Part shown: piece by piece, positions 35,201 through 46,221 of the stretch
How positions within the stretch are numbered: position 1 is the stretch's first letter
Layout of the letters: every line of letters begins with the position of its first letter
Source: Anaeramoeba flamelloides
Taxonomy: Eukaryota; Metamonada; Anaeramoebidae
Direction: 5' to 3'
Length of the DNA: 64,000 bases
Assembly (NCBI GenBank): GCA_027625915.1
Contig: JANTQA010000051.1
Coordinates: 5,270,501 to 5,334,500 of the forward strand
Made by a program: the position numbers and the translations under genes
The notes under the pieces: model-generated
What the model was told of the DNA's origin: nothing
Seen by the model: the letters and a program-made list of their open reading frames with translations, nothing else
Database searches by the model: none

Positions 35201-38200
35201 TGTCAAAGTTCTAATTATGATTTAAATTACTAAAAAAAGTTTAGCCGTTCTGATAACCAAATAAATGTTCTCCCTTTTGGAATCAAATCACACAAATTCA
35301 ACAAATAAAATAACCAAAAATTTATTTAATTGCTCCTTTCCCACAATAAATAACTAAATAAAAATATTTTTTTTAGAAACAAAGAAAGGAGAAAATAAGT
35401 ATTATATTTATTTTTTTCAAAACAAAGTACACAAAATCTCTGTCAAAAAAAAAATAAAAATTGGTAATTTGAATCATGATTTAAAATCCAATAAATATTC
35501 ATTCTTTAATGTTTTTTTATTTTTAAAAAAAAAGTTAATTAAAGGTATTTAAATCACTAATTCTAACAGAACACATTTAAAAACATCATTTTAAGTCTGA
35601 GCAACTAATCTTAGTTTTACTCAGTACTCACTAGTGAATTGACACGAAAAAGAATATTGGAATTACCCTTCTATTAAAAGATTCAAATTTATAAAATCAA
35701 TATAATTCATAGTATCTCATTGACTAAAAAGTCAAATAACAATTTAAAAATTTCAAAGGGAATTTCTCAATTACAAAAAATTTAAATCCCAAAAAAAAAT
35801 TTCAAAGGATATCTAGTTGAAAAACAATTCAATTAAAACAAAAGTTTCTTATGATTCTCATTTCCAAAAATTCAATTCAAAAAAAAGTTTCAATTTGAAA
35901 CCTTATTTGCAAAAAATTCAATTAAAAAAAAAAAGTTAAAAAACATTCTCAATTTCAAAAAATCAAAAATTAAATTAAAAAAAAAAATTTATATATTTAT
36001 ATTATACTTTTTTAAAAGGTTATATATATATATATATCAATTTGAAACAAATTGTTTTTTTTAAGTACATAATCAATTTGTTTCTAATTCAAGCTAAATT
36101 GTAGTTATTTTGTAACCCTCTAAGTTTGAATGAGTAAGGATTTCATATCATTCTTGAGAAAAAATAACTCATTGGAGAAAAGGAAAAAAAATAAAAAAAA
36201 ATAATTTTAAGATCTCAAAAAGCAGCCAAAGAGAGACATTTCTAAACTAAAACAGTTATTTTCAAAATTTTCATCCACAACCATTCAAATTTGAAATTAA
36301 TTTTCTCTCTTTGGCCTTTTTTTTAAAAAAAAATATACTCGTTTTTTATTGTTGTTTTTTTTGAGATCGATCTTTGATTAGTTTTTAATTGGTATTATGT
36401 ACTTATAAAACTTATATTTTTTTTTTTTTCGATTTCAAAAAATTATTTTTCATTGTAATGGCTCAACTCTTTAAAAAAAATTATATCTCATTCTTATTTT
36501 TGTGATCATTTTGGTTTTTCACATTTCTTAATTACTTATTATGAATAGGGATTTTTTCTATTAAATTACAAAAGACAAATAATAATATAAATTAAAGATA
36601 GAAAGAATGATTTGAATTCACTACAATCATAATAAATTATTAATGCCACTTCAATGTAAGCATATTAATTTGTTAAAATAAATTGAAAGGAACTTATATT
36701 ATCTGTTTTTAAAGCAGTCACAAGAACTTACCACAACAAAGAAAAAGATGGGGAAAAATAGTGATTTTTATTTTAATAGGTTTTATCTTCAGACAAAATA
36801 TTTTCACTTAACATAATTTTTTGAACTATATCTTTTTAACTATAAATTTTATTTCAATCATTTATTATTAGAGTATTTCATTTGACTATAATGATTTAAA
36901 GAGGTTTAAGGTTCTTGATTTCAATATTTTTCAATTCAAATCTGAAAAAAATACAACATAAAAAAAAAGCAATATGAACATGAGTAGGTATGTAGGTTGT
37001 AGAATTTTTTTTTGGTTAAGGTTGGAAAATTGTTTTAATCTTTTTTTTCCGAAATCCATACTTTGCAAAAAAAGGTTCCTTAAGGACTACGTTCCCACCC
37101 TTGGGGGGGTTTGAGTAATTGTGTTATTTCACTTTCACTTCTCAAAAAAATTTTTCAAACAGAAGAAATTGGACAAAAAAAAAAAAAACATTTTTTGTTA
37201 TCTTTACCTTTTCACGAAGAATATTTTTCTTTGTTTTTCAATGAAAAGGAAAATTGAAAATAACAAAAAAAATAATTGCAAAAAATGGCTTTTGAGGATT
37301 TTCAAGTGAATTTCAAATTTTGGAACATTTCAAACTTGTAAAAGTAAATTTAAAAAAATACGTAGAACAGCTGTAGAAAATATTGTGAGTTCCGAAAGTT
37401 GAAATGGAAATTCGAAAATATCAAAATCAAAATTTGGGCGTGATCTAACAAGGCAAAAATTGTGAAAATTGTTGAAATTGTGAAAATTTCAGATTTTTTC
37501 TAAAAGAAATACTCCTTGGATAAATATTACTTGGATTACATAACTTATTCAAGGGTGATTTTAAACATTATTTCACTGTTTTCACCGAAAAATGGTAGTC
37601 CTTAATTTTAAAAGTTTTTTTTATAAATTTGTGATTCTTCATTAACTTTAATAATTTTCTGATATTTGCACAAGGATCAGGTTACTTGGTAACATTTTTA
37701 ATGTTTTTATCAACAACAAATATGATTTAAAAAATATTGGGGTGGTTTGGGTTTATTTGTTTGTTACATTTTGGAAAAATTATGTTTGATTTTCTCATTT
37801 CTGTTTCTAACCTACCCTGATTATGATCACACTAATTTTTCAGCTTTCTTTTCGCCCAACCTTTATTAAAAAAGCATATGGTATGAATTATTGCTTAGAA
37901 TCTATACACTCTTTGATAAAATTAGATAAAAATTTCAAAATGAAAAGATCAATTTTAGTTTCTCTCTTTTAAACCCAAAAATAAACTTTGAATCTTTTCT
38001 TTTTTAAAAAAATAAAAAAACGCGTTTTTTTTTGTTTTTACTTGGCCTCCATTAAAAAAGACAAGAGAATTCCCAAATCTTTACAAATATTAATTTTGAT
38101 TACAATTGAGAATTTTGGAAAGACTTTGAAAGAGGAAAAAAAAAAAATAGAAGAATTTACCTATTGTTGGATCTATGATTTGGTTCATCAAAATTGAAAT

Positions 38201-38472
38201 TTGGGAAAGCTATCTATTAATTAATTGAAAGAAAATCTCATTTGAGAAAAAAAAATTCACTTACCATAGTCTTTCACAAACCTATTCTGGAGGAAGTGTA
38301 TGATAATACAAGATTTGCCAACTTGTGGGTTTGAAAACAACAATAAAAATTAAAAAAAAAACAAAATAGATTGAGAAAGGTTTGAGAACAGTAGTGTTTC
38401 ATACAAAAATTATTTACCAGACCCTGAACCAAGAGTTACTATTGTGTGTTTTTCTTCTGAGTTTTGAGTCAT
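32218..38472 (-). CDS. Ras-family small GTPase, six exons including a 12-nt microexon
   Basis: Exons in order are 38472-38418 (outer coordinates within 1 nt), 38321-38265, 38172-38161, 34326-34081, 33972-33894 and 32383-32218. They total 615 nt, or 204 residues. Every junction has GT/AG and keeps phase. The G motifs are all present: G1 GSGSVGKS (15-22), switch I YDPTIEESY (37-45), G3 DTAGQDEYS (62-70) with the catalytic Gln at 66, G4 NKSD (121-124) and G5 ETSAK (149-153). A basic tail (KRKEEKRKKK) leads to the C-terminal CTFL, a CaaX box whose final Leu favours geranylgeranylation, so it should sit on membranes as a GTP/GDP switch. Introns are 96, 92, 3,834, 108 and 1,510 bp. The closest family by motif is Ras proper; Rap or Rheb are alternatives. 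It looks intact. Confidence 0.92.
34685..35115 (+). mobile_element. SINE-like element copy 3, lacking the 3' tail
   Basis: This is in the 3.8-kb intron of the Ras gene. Its 5' part (GAAGAAGAGTTACAAACG, AAGATCAAGTGGTTATT) and middle (GTGGTTGTGATTTTAGGGG) match the copies at 12.6 and 15.5 kb. The conserved hairpin and triplet tail are missing, so it is a truncated or decayed copy. Confidence 0.5.
35591..36474 (+). mobile_element. TTAA-flanked TIR element, family 1 copy 3
   Basis: The left end is TTAAGTCTGAGCAACTAAT and the right end is AATGGCTCAACTCTTTAA, both diverged from the copies at 23.0 and 24.95 kb. Internal blocks such as AAATAACTCATT, AGATCTCAAAAAG and GAGATCGATC are collinear with those copies. 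It sits in the 3.8-kb intron of the Ras gene. Confidence 0.55.
37080..37605 (+). mobile_element. TTAA-flanked MITE, family 2 copy 2 (526 bp)
   Basis: The left end is TTAAGGACTACGTTCCC and the right end is GGTAGTCCTTAA. It is near-identical to the copy at 27,350-27,877 over its whole length, so one or both moved recently. It lies in the 3.8-kb intron of the Ras gene. Confidence 0.75.
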
Positions 38473-38877
38473 TACTAAAAATGAATTAGAAAAATAATTC
38501 AATTGAGAAATAATGAAACAACAATCATATCAACAAAACTTAATATCTGAACTTTTTTGTTATTTTTAAATTTTAAACCAAAACGTGTTGCTGTTTGTTT
38601 TCGGGAACTGTTTAAAGAAATTCTAAAAACAAATGAAAAATGAGTTGTAGTGGAATTTTGGTAAAATGGTAAAAATCTAAAATTTAAAACTAACATTGCC
38701 AATTTATTGGAAAAAAGATTATGGTTAGAACTTAAAAGTAAAAACAAAAATCATAAAGTTCTTGAATTCTCTTTCAAAAATATTCTAAAATTCTTGAGTG
38801 TAATCACTTTTTTGAAAAAATAAAATTTCAAATTCCAAGTTAGACATAAATTTTACTTCAATTCTCATTTCATTGTG
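38473..38877. other. Upstream region of the Ras gene
   Basis: About 400 bp separate the Ras start codon from a TTAA element that carries a 5.4-kb transposon. The core promoter of the Ras gene should lie here; no motif can be named with confidence. Confidence 0.35.
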
Positions 38878-39475
38878 TTAAGGGACTAGTCTCTATTGTT
38901 TTTTATTTTGACCAATTTCTAAATAAGGATTTATTATCTCGAAATAAGTTTAATATTGAAAATCGATAGGGTTTTTCAAATCTAAGTAATTGACAAAAAA
39001 TTTTCTCAACACATGACTACAAATATATATGAAATCATTGAAATTTCATTTAAATTTCATATAATTTCATTTTTTTTTTTTTTGGAAATAAATTTCGTTT
39101 AATATTCATTAAAATTTCAATTGAATTTCCTTTGATGAAATATGACAAAAAATACAAGAATTTTTTCTTTAAAAATTCCATAAAATTTCAACATAATTTC
39201 AAGTATATAAATTCAAATGAAAAATGTATGAAAATTTATGTACAAGAAAAATATAAATATAATTACAAGTTTTTTTTAAACAAATTTTTAATAAAATATT
39301 AGAAAAAAATATAAAAAAAAAATAGAGCTCAAAATGAATTTTAAATATGTGTTTATATTAAATTAAATCTATAAAAATTTTAAAGTTGAATAAAAAAAAA
39401 ACGGAGAAAAGATATAAGTTTTATTTTATTTTGAAAGATTATTTGGTTTTTTTAATATATATATTCTGATATTTT

Positions 39476-42356
39476 ATTTAATTTGTTTTTTGTTATAAGA
39501 TAAAAAAGAAGGAACATGAGGAATAAATAATTCATTTATTGAATAGTAATCCTCAAATTGAGTACTTTTTATTTTGAAAGTGTTTGACAACATGAACTAT
39601 TTGTTTTATTTCAGTACAATCGATTAAATGAAGATTAGAATTTAAATAAAAAATATTCTTTTTATCAACTTGAGTGTAATATCTAACTACAATAAATGGC
39701 TTTGATTTAATTTCAGAATCTAAAAATAAAAATTTGATTATTTTGACATATTTTTTATTTCTTAATTGAGCATCGTGTTTTTAAAAGATATTTATGTTTA
39801 TTAATTATTATAGACTTTGATTCAAAAGGATATTTATTTCTTTGAAATTTTATTTCTTCAATATCAAACTTATGCCATTTTGTTCGAAATTTTTTTGGAT
39901 TCCCACTAGATTTATCAGTTTTTCGAATATATATTTTGAAATATTGAAGATATTTTTTGAAAATTTCTTTTTTTGAATAATAGAATATTGTGTTTTTTTT
40001 GATTTTTGTGAAGTTGGCCATATTTTGGTTTGAACCATTGATGATATTTTTCTAAAGCGAAAAAAAGTGTATTCATCCCCCCATTATTTTTTATCGAAGT
40101 TTCTAAATGATGTGCAAAAATATGTAAGTTTGATATACGATCACAATTTTGATCTGAACATGTTTTGTAACATTTAATAAAATTAACTATATATTTATGT
40201 AGATTTTCATTTATTTTTTTACTTCTTGTTGGTTGATAAAGATTTTTAATTAAATATGAACTTATATATAAAAAATTTAGAAATTTTTTTTCAACTAAAT
40301 CAACAACACAAATCAAACTAAATTGAATCAACAATTGGATATCAATAGAAGCAAGATGATTTTTTTCCAAAAGGTTTATAAATTCTTTTTAACCCTTTTG
40401 GAATTTTAATTTTTTATATCTTTTATTTGCTAGAATTATATGATTTCTGGACATTCCACGACACATTATTTTAAAAATATTTTTGATTAAACCTTCAAGA
40501 AGGAGATGAAACCAACAAATTGGGAAATGAGAAGTTGATGTTGGATCCAGTTTTAATTCATTTATCCAAATATTTCCTAGTTGAAATTTGATTCCAGTTT
40601 CCTTTTTTTTTTTTTTTAATTTTACGAAGAGTATATATATTTAAATTATGAAAATAAGATTCATTCAATTCCTCTTGAATTTTGATTATATCTTTTCTCT
40701 CCCTTTTTTTATATTGAAAATCCCCATTTGAGTAATTTTGATCACCTAATTCTGATTTACAGAATGAACATGAATTTAAAGCACCTGGCTGTAGCATACC
40801 TTTTGCTGGAAAAGATTCTCTTGTGTCACCCACAAAACATGAAACAATACCTTGTATTTTTTTACCTCCTAAATAAATTCCATTTCTTAATTTTTCTAGA
40901 TCTTTCACCAAAGGAAAGTTTTTTAGAATATCGTTTATTCGAGTTTTTTGCGGGTAAAAAGTGAAATCAAAAAAAAATGGTTTGTTCTTTTAACCTCCAA
41001 GTATATTCCAAATTATCAATAAACATATATAATCCACCAAGTGAAAACGATTCTGTACATTTAAAATCATCATAATAAAAACCAATTAGAAACAAAAGAT
41101 CAGGATCAATTTTTTGGAATTTTGTTAATTTTTTTCATCAAACGCCGGAAAACTTGAAAAACGCGAAGGGAAAAAACCCTCATTTGTTACTAAAATTTTC
41201 TATTTCTTCATTTTTTTTTGAAAGATAAATGCTTAATTATATCTGAGTGAACGACCATATTTATCCATGTAATTGGTGAAAAATATTTTGTTTGAATTTT
41301 ATCTTCAAGTAATATGAGTTTTCCAGATTTCTCAATATATTTTTTTTGAAATAAGATTAATATCTTTCGGATGCTGTATATTGATTAATTGATTGATCTT
41401 TTTCTTGAGTGTTCGCATTGTTTTGGGAAGTCTTTCCCCCCCTTTTGGATAAAAAAATTTCTCTATAAAATGTAAAATTTTCTCTGCCTGTGCTGAAGAA
41501 ATTTTTGATTCTAAATATAGAATATAAAATTCTATCCACATTTCATCAAATTCATTAATAAATCTGTCAAAATTTGGTAGTGGTTGTTCATTTTTAATAT
41601 TATTTTGTGTGGGTAATTCTAAAATATTAAGTTAATTTATGAGTAAAAAAAATGATAATATATTTTTATATATAAATATAATAAAAAAATTAAAAAATTA
41701 TTCTCTAATTTTTTTCATTGAACTTTAAAAATTTTCAAAACTTTTTTGAAAATTAATTTTCTAAAAAATTGAAATAAAATCTAATTAAAAAAAATCCCAA
41801 TTTTTTAAATATAGTGAATTATTCTTTATATTTTAGTGGTAGTACGTTTAGGTATAATTTTGTATGACGCGAGTTCGAATCAAGTTTAGAAAGAAAATTT
41901 TTGAAAAATGATTGGTCCCTCTCCTCTGAATTCTGCCCTCGGATGAACTATTTGGAGCAAACCATTTCGAAAATTGATTTTTTAGTTGGCCTCTAAACGC
42001 AAATCAGACCTCAGACCGAAGGAGGACCTCACGGTTGATTTGTAGTTAAGCCAATCCAAAATCAATTCAAAAATTTTTTTTCTTTTTTTTTTCTTTTTCT
42101 CAAACTTTTTTTTTTGTTTTATGTTATTTAATTTTGTTTTTTCTTTTCTTATTTATCTCATCTTTTTCTTTCTTTTAATGAAAAAAAATCAAAAAAAAAA
42201 ATTAAAAAAAAAATAAATAAATAATAAAATCAAAAAACCTTACGATTATCTTTATTATGATGAATTATGTCTTCCAATCCACGTGAATTAATGAAATTAT
42301 TTGAAGTGTTGATTTCTCCTTCTTCTATAAATTCTGTTTCTCCCCCATCTTCATTT

Positions 42357-42387
<31 letters not shown>

Positions 42388-42566
42388 CTTTTTCTTTTTT
42401 TGTCGATTTGTTCTTGTATATATTCTACTCTATTTCTTTTTCTTTTCTCTTTTCTTACAGTTTTGTAAAAATTTACATGATAACAAGAAATGTGTTTATC
42501 AAGTGAATTCTTTGAACGGAATAATTTCCCACACTGTAAACAATTATAGTGTATATGAAACATCAA
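39476..42566 (-). pseudogene. Transposase gene of the left CMC-like copy, frame-broken
   Basis: The first exon starts at 42,566 with a C2H2 zinc finger (HYNCLQCGKLF, then HISCYH) followed by a long Lys/Glu-rich stretch. An intron holding a SINE follows. The next part (near 41,640-41,330) has ESKISSAQAEKILHFIEKF and LPKTMRTLKKKINQ. Then comes a block with YYDDF and LGGLYMFIDNLEYTWR, then IQGIVSCFVGDTRESFPAK followed by CSFCKSELG. The C-terminal block has LHIFAHHLETSIKNNGG and ALEKYHQWFK. This order fits transposases of the CMC/Plavaka type, where the Asp residues in DDF and GDT and a Glu near the end are candidate catalytic residues. At least three one-base frame breaks interrupt it, so this copy is probably inactive unless they are assembly errors in homopolymers. 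Confidence 0.7.
41825..42075 (+). mobile_element. tRNA-headed SINE inside the transposase intron (left copy)
   Basis: It opens with a tRNA-like head. An A-box-like TAGTGGTAGTACG lies near 41,835 and a B-box GAGTTCGAATC near 41,871, spaced as in a tRNA gene, but the T stem pairs poorly, so it is not a working tRNA. About 190 bp of higher-GC body follows (for example GAATTCTGCCCTCGGATG and ACCTCAGACCGAAGGAGG). A T-rich stretch closes it. The same unit sits at the same place in the other transposon copy, so it travels with the transposon. Confidence 0.65.
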
Positions 42567-42678
42567 CTAATGTTGGTTAAATAATAAAAAAAAATGATTT
42601 GAAGTTTCATTTTTTTTTATCTTTTTTTTTTTATTTATTTATTTATTTTTTTTTTTTTTTTTTTTTATTTTTATTAAT
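42567..42678. promoter_or_regulatory. Divergent promoter region of the left CMC-like copy
   Basis: 112 bp separate the two outward-facing start codons of the transposase and the second gene. It contains a duplicate-like ATTTATTTATTTATT run and long T tracts. A shared bidirectional promoter is inferred from the layout only. Confidence 0.4.
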
Positions 42679-43404
42679 ATGATTACAAATAAAGAAAAGT
42701 ACATTCCAATCATTAAAATTACAAAGAACTTAATGGAAGCAATTTTTAAAAAAATTCGATGTTTCTTATGATGGTAAGTTTCATGAACGCAGAAGAAAAA
42801 TCCAAGAATTATGTAACCAACCCAAATGGAACCAAGTGTATGATGAACTAGTTAAGGAAGGATTGTGGGACCCAAGCTATGTTCAAAGAAGAAGAAAAAA
42901 ATGGTTTTTTTTTTTTTTTTCCCTTTTCTTTCTTCAATTTTTTTTTTTTTTTAAATTTTTTTTTTTTTTTTTTACATTAAAAAAAAAAAAAATAATAATG
43001 AATCATCAACCACAGAATGGATTCCCTTTTCGAACGGAGAACATATATTTGAAGAACATTATATAAAAAGTAAATTTTAATTTTTTTTTCTTTTTCTTTT
43101 AATATTTTTTCTTTTTTTTAATATTTTTTTTTTTTTTTTTATTAATTTTTTCTTTTTTTTTAATATTCTTTTTAATATTAATATTAGATTCACAGCTAAA
43201 AAGAAAACGAATCCCTGAAAAAACAAATTCAAATCAATTCTCAAAAAAATAAAAAGAAATCGGAATTAGAAAATGAAAAAGAGAAGGAGAATTTAAAAGA
43301 GAAGGAAATTGAAATTGAAATTGAAATTGAAAAAGAGCCCGAAAAAGTGAAGAAAATAAAAAAACAAAAAATTCTGAAATAAAAAACGAAGAATTACGTA
43401 TGCT

Positions 43405-43456
<52 letters not shown>

Positions 43457-44018
43457 ATTTTCTTTTTTTTGCAAATTATTTCTCACTCTATTTCGATTTT
43501 ACTGTTAACTTTAAGATATAATTGTTAATTTAATAAAAAATATTATCAAGAAAATTGACCATTTAGAAGAAAATCAAACAAACATGATGAAATTAGTAGA
43601 GTCTCAAATGAAAACAAACGAACAAACAAAGACTAATCTGAAGAAAACAACAATAGATTTTATTTTTTGAAGAAAACCTCAAATTAGAAGCATATCGTAG
43701 TACAACAAGGATGATAGTTAGCAAAATTTTAATATTAAAGGCAAAAGATAGCTTTAATCAAGTAAGATATCCGGGAAGGGATGAAGCATCACGAGTTGCG
43801 AAAAAATGTAATTCTTTACTTTCTAAACAAAAAAGTACTTTAATGAATTTTATATTTCAAAAAAAAAATAATAATTTTGGACCTGAAAATTCTGAACAAC
43901 GAAAAAAAATTTATTACAAACTTAGAAGAAAAGAAAATTTATCAACCCATTTTCAATATTATGACTAAAAAAAAATCGAGATATTTTGATTAATAAATGG
44001 ATTTCTGATTACTTTTAA
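42679..44018 (+). pseudogene. Second gene of the left CMC-like copy, unrecognised protein, frame-broken
   Basis: It starts with MITNKEKYIPIIKITK. Parts that can be read include RRRKIQELCNQPKWNQVYDE, then GLWDPSYVQRRRK, and near 43,710-43,830 RMIVSKILILKAKDSFNQ and RYPGRDEASRVAKKCNSLL, ending with ILINKWISDY. Long poly(T) and purine-rich stretches between these suggest two or more introns. I do not recognise the family. By analogy with the TnpA-type partner protein of plant CACTA elements it may bind the subterminal repeats, but that is an inference. Extra A or T bases near 42,750 and 43,666 break the frame relative to the other copy. Confidence 0.55.
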
Positions 44019-44418
44019 ATTATTAGTAAATCAATCTTTTTTTTTTATTATTTTTTTTTTTCACTTTATTTTTTATCTAATTACTGATATTTTTCCCATA
44101 AATAAAAATTTTTACAATACAAATCATTTTTTTAATAATTTTTCATTTATTTTTCTTTAATTTTTCATAAAATTTTCAACCTTTTTCATTTATTTTTCAA
44201 TTAACAATTTCCTTTTATTTTCTTGGTAACTTCCATTGACTATTTCAAGGAAATTTCAATAATTTTCATTAAATATTTCAATTAAATTTCAATTTTTTTT
44301 CAATTTTTTTTCAATAAGATTTCATTAAAAAATAACCAAAAATTCCACAAAAATTTGTTGTCATGTGAATCTCTATTAAATTTCGGTAAAAATAATTTCA
44401 TACAGACTTGTCCCTTAA

Positions 44419-44711
44419 TAAAGTTTATTCAAAATATAATCAACATTCCAGTCCTTAAAAATCTTGAAGCTGTTGTCTTTATTATTTGTCTTCATACACG
44501 ATTTTTTAAAAGTCTCTAGTCTAGAAAAAATGGTGTATTTTTGGGTAAAAATTTTATAAAAATGAAAGATTTGACAATGAATTTTATTAAAATTAAACTT
44601 TAGGAAATTTATTTAAAGAGACAATAACTAACCGTTTTGAAAATGCTCTATCTTCGAAAAAAACTCAGATATGGAAAAAAATAATAATTAATAATAAATA
44701 TTCTGTGTTCT
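44419..44711. other. Unassigned AT-rich stretch
   Basis: This lies between the TTAA element that holds the transposon and the first foldback hairpin. No feature is seen. Confidence 0.35.
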
Positions 44712-44880
44712 AGGTTTTCTAGAATTCAAAAGAATAGAGTACAATTTCCAGGTTTTGAGCTATTATTTCAAATTCTCAAAAATCTAACCGAAGTGTCTTC
44801 TGGCATTCCAGAATTTAAAAGAATCAAGCAAAAAAATAGATTTTACTTTACTGTTATCAAAATAACCATGTTCAGAAAAG
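44712..44880. repeat. Two foldback hairpin modules
   Basis: The first hairpin has TTCTAGAATTCAAAAGAATA and an inverse around TATTTCAAATTCTCAAAAATC. A second, partial one starts near 44,810 with TTCCAGAATTTAAAAGAAT and lacks its inverse arm. These are members of the foldback family described at 21.5 kb. Confidence 0.5.
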
Positions 44881-44889
44881 TTCAATCAA

Positions 44890-45330
44890 TGTTTCAAAAT
44901 AAAAAGCGTGTTTTTTTGTTATAGAAGACCTATACATCAGTTGATCAAAGAAACTGATAATAAACACAAATTAAAATCTGGGATTGATTTCATAAAGTTC
45001 TATTATTTAAAAAAAATTCTAAAAATTAAGGATCGAATTTGAAAATATTATCTCAAAATTCAAATTAATTTTTAAGAATAATTTAGAACTTTAAAAAAAA
45101 AAACTAGAAAATTACTAAAGACTAAAATATTTGTCAAATTCAATTCCTAATTTAAATTTAACTTCAAATATCATGAAGTTTACCTTCAAAATTGATTTGA
45201 TCTTTGGTACCTATTTGCAGCCGATTGTATGTTGCCTTGGAATAAGAAGAAAAAATGCAAGGGTTATATTTTGAAATACTCATTATAGTCATTGTTTATT
45301 TATTATTTTGTTCACTGTATTCTTTTAATT
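44890..45330 (+). repeat. Dispersed repeat, copy 2 of 3
   Basis: This is collinear with 26,745-27,180, including AAAAGCGTGTTTTTTTG, AAGTTCTATTATTTAAA and GATTGTATGTTGCCTTGGAA. It stops abruptly before a foldback array. No coding capacity. Confidence 0.5.
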
Positions 45331-45344
45331 CCAGTAAAACCTAA

Positions 45345-45890
45345 TGAGAGTGTTTGGAAAGTGCCTAACTTTTCCAGAATTTAAAAGAATAAAGTAAAAC
45401 CCTATATTTTACTCTATTCTTTTAAATTCTGGAAAAGCGAAGGGCACTTTTTTTTAATAATTTTTGAAAAGAACCGAAAATTTCTCATGAATTTTCAGTT
45501 TATCTCAAAAATTTAAAAAAAACGAAGGGAAATGTCTGCAAGTGCCATAGAGTGCATTTTTTTTTTTAATTTTTGAAATAAAAAGAATATTTAAAAAAAT
45601 TTTGAATATTTATTACTTGCATTGAAAAAAAAGCTAACGGTGCTTTTCTTGAGTTTTCTGTTTTATTTGTGAAGTGTTCTAGGTTTTTTTTTACTTTAGA
45701 AATAAAACGAAAATTTATTATAATTTTCGGTTTATTTCTAAAGTAAAAAAAACCTAACGAAAATCGATAGATTATATTAATAAAATAGAAAAGCCCAATA
45801 AAACCTAGACACTTGAAGCACTCTATAGCTCTCTACAGTACTCTACAACACTATACAACACTCTACAACACTTGCCTAATTCCTAAATTA
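45345..45890. repeat. Foldback array of nested palindromes with (CTCTACAACA)n tail
   Basis: Modules in order: a perfect-looking hairpin TTTTCCAGAATTTAAAAGAA with inverse TTCTTTTAAATTCTGGAAAA (45,376-45,436); a hairpin around ACCGAAAATTTCTC/TTTTCAGTTTATC; and the large hairpin TTTACTTTAGAAATAAA with inverse TTTATTTCTAAAGTAAAA near 45,690-45,755, framed by GTGTTCTAGG/CCTAGACACTT. The tail is several ACTCTACAACACTATACAAC-like units, then CTTGCCTAATTCCTAAATT, which also follows the array at 49.2 kb. Confidence 0.65.
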
Positions 45891-46221
45891 ACATTTCGAA
45901 AATTTTAAACTTATATTCAGAAATTTTAAAAATCCAAAATTTTTTAAAAATTAAATTAAATTATTTTTATTAATAAACAGGGTTTTTGATTTGATGAGAT
46001 TTTAAAAAAAAAAAAAAAAAAAAAAACAATAAAAATCAAATCAAAATAAATTAAATTAAAATTAAAAATATTATATATCCTCTTATAATATATATGCATG
46101 TATACATACACGTCTGTATACAAATATACATATATTAATATACAAAAACAAATATATTAATATATTTATATAAATAATATTTCAAAATTATACAAAAGTT
46201 GTAAAATAAAATAAAATAAAT

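Larger units (their letters stand above)
39010..44367 (-). mobile_element. CMC/CACTA-like DNA transposon, left copy (5,358 bp)
   Basis: The ends are CACATGACTACAAAT at the left and ATTTGTTGTCATGTG at the right, giving a TIR of CACATGACNACAAAT with one mismatch. The flanking AA dinucleotides are a 2-bp target duplication; the related unoccupied site reads CTCAATCT. Inside the ends are many short subterminal repeats of the GAAATTTCA type, as in CACTA elements. It holds two divergent genes (transposase on minus, second gene on plus) and a SINE in the transposase intron. It is nearly identical to the inverted copy at 58,050-63,595. Both genes in this copy show frame breaks, mostly one-base changes in A/T runs. 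Confidence 0.8.
38878..44418 (+). mobile_element. Small TTAA element (family 3) split by the CMC-like transposon
   Basis: The left end is TTAAGGGACTAGTCTCTATT and the right end is GACTTGTCCCTTAA. Without the transposon it would be about 180 bp. A second copy at 55,355-56,302 has the same ends, and a partial one ends at 27,353. Those copies show the uninterrupted sequence around the insertion point (TTTCTCAATCT-type), which fixes the transposon boundaries exactly. Confidence 0.7.

Noticed and set aside
41825-41890. Possible tRNA gene
   Set aside because: A and B boxes are present with tRNA-like spacing, but the T stem and acceptor stem do not pair, and the same unit occurs inside both transposon copies followed by a fixed body. 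This is a SINE head, not a tRNA.
39010-44367. LTR or virus-like origin for the 5.4-kb elements
   Set aside because: Ends are inverted rather than direct repeats, the target duplication is 2 bp, and the main protein has a zinc-finger/CMC-type transposase layout with no reverse transcriptase, capsid or protease.
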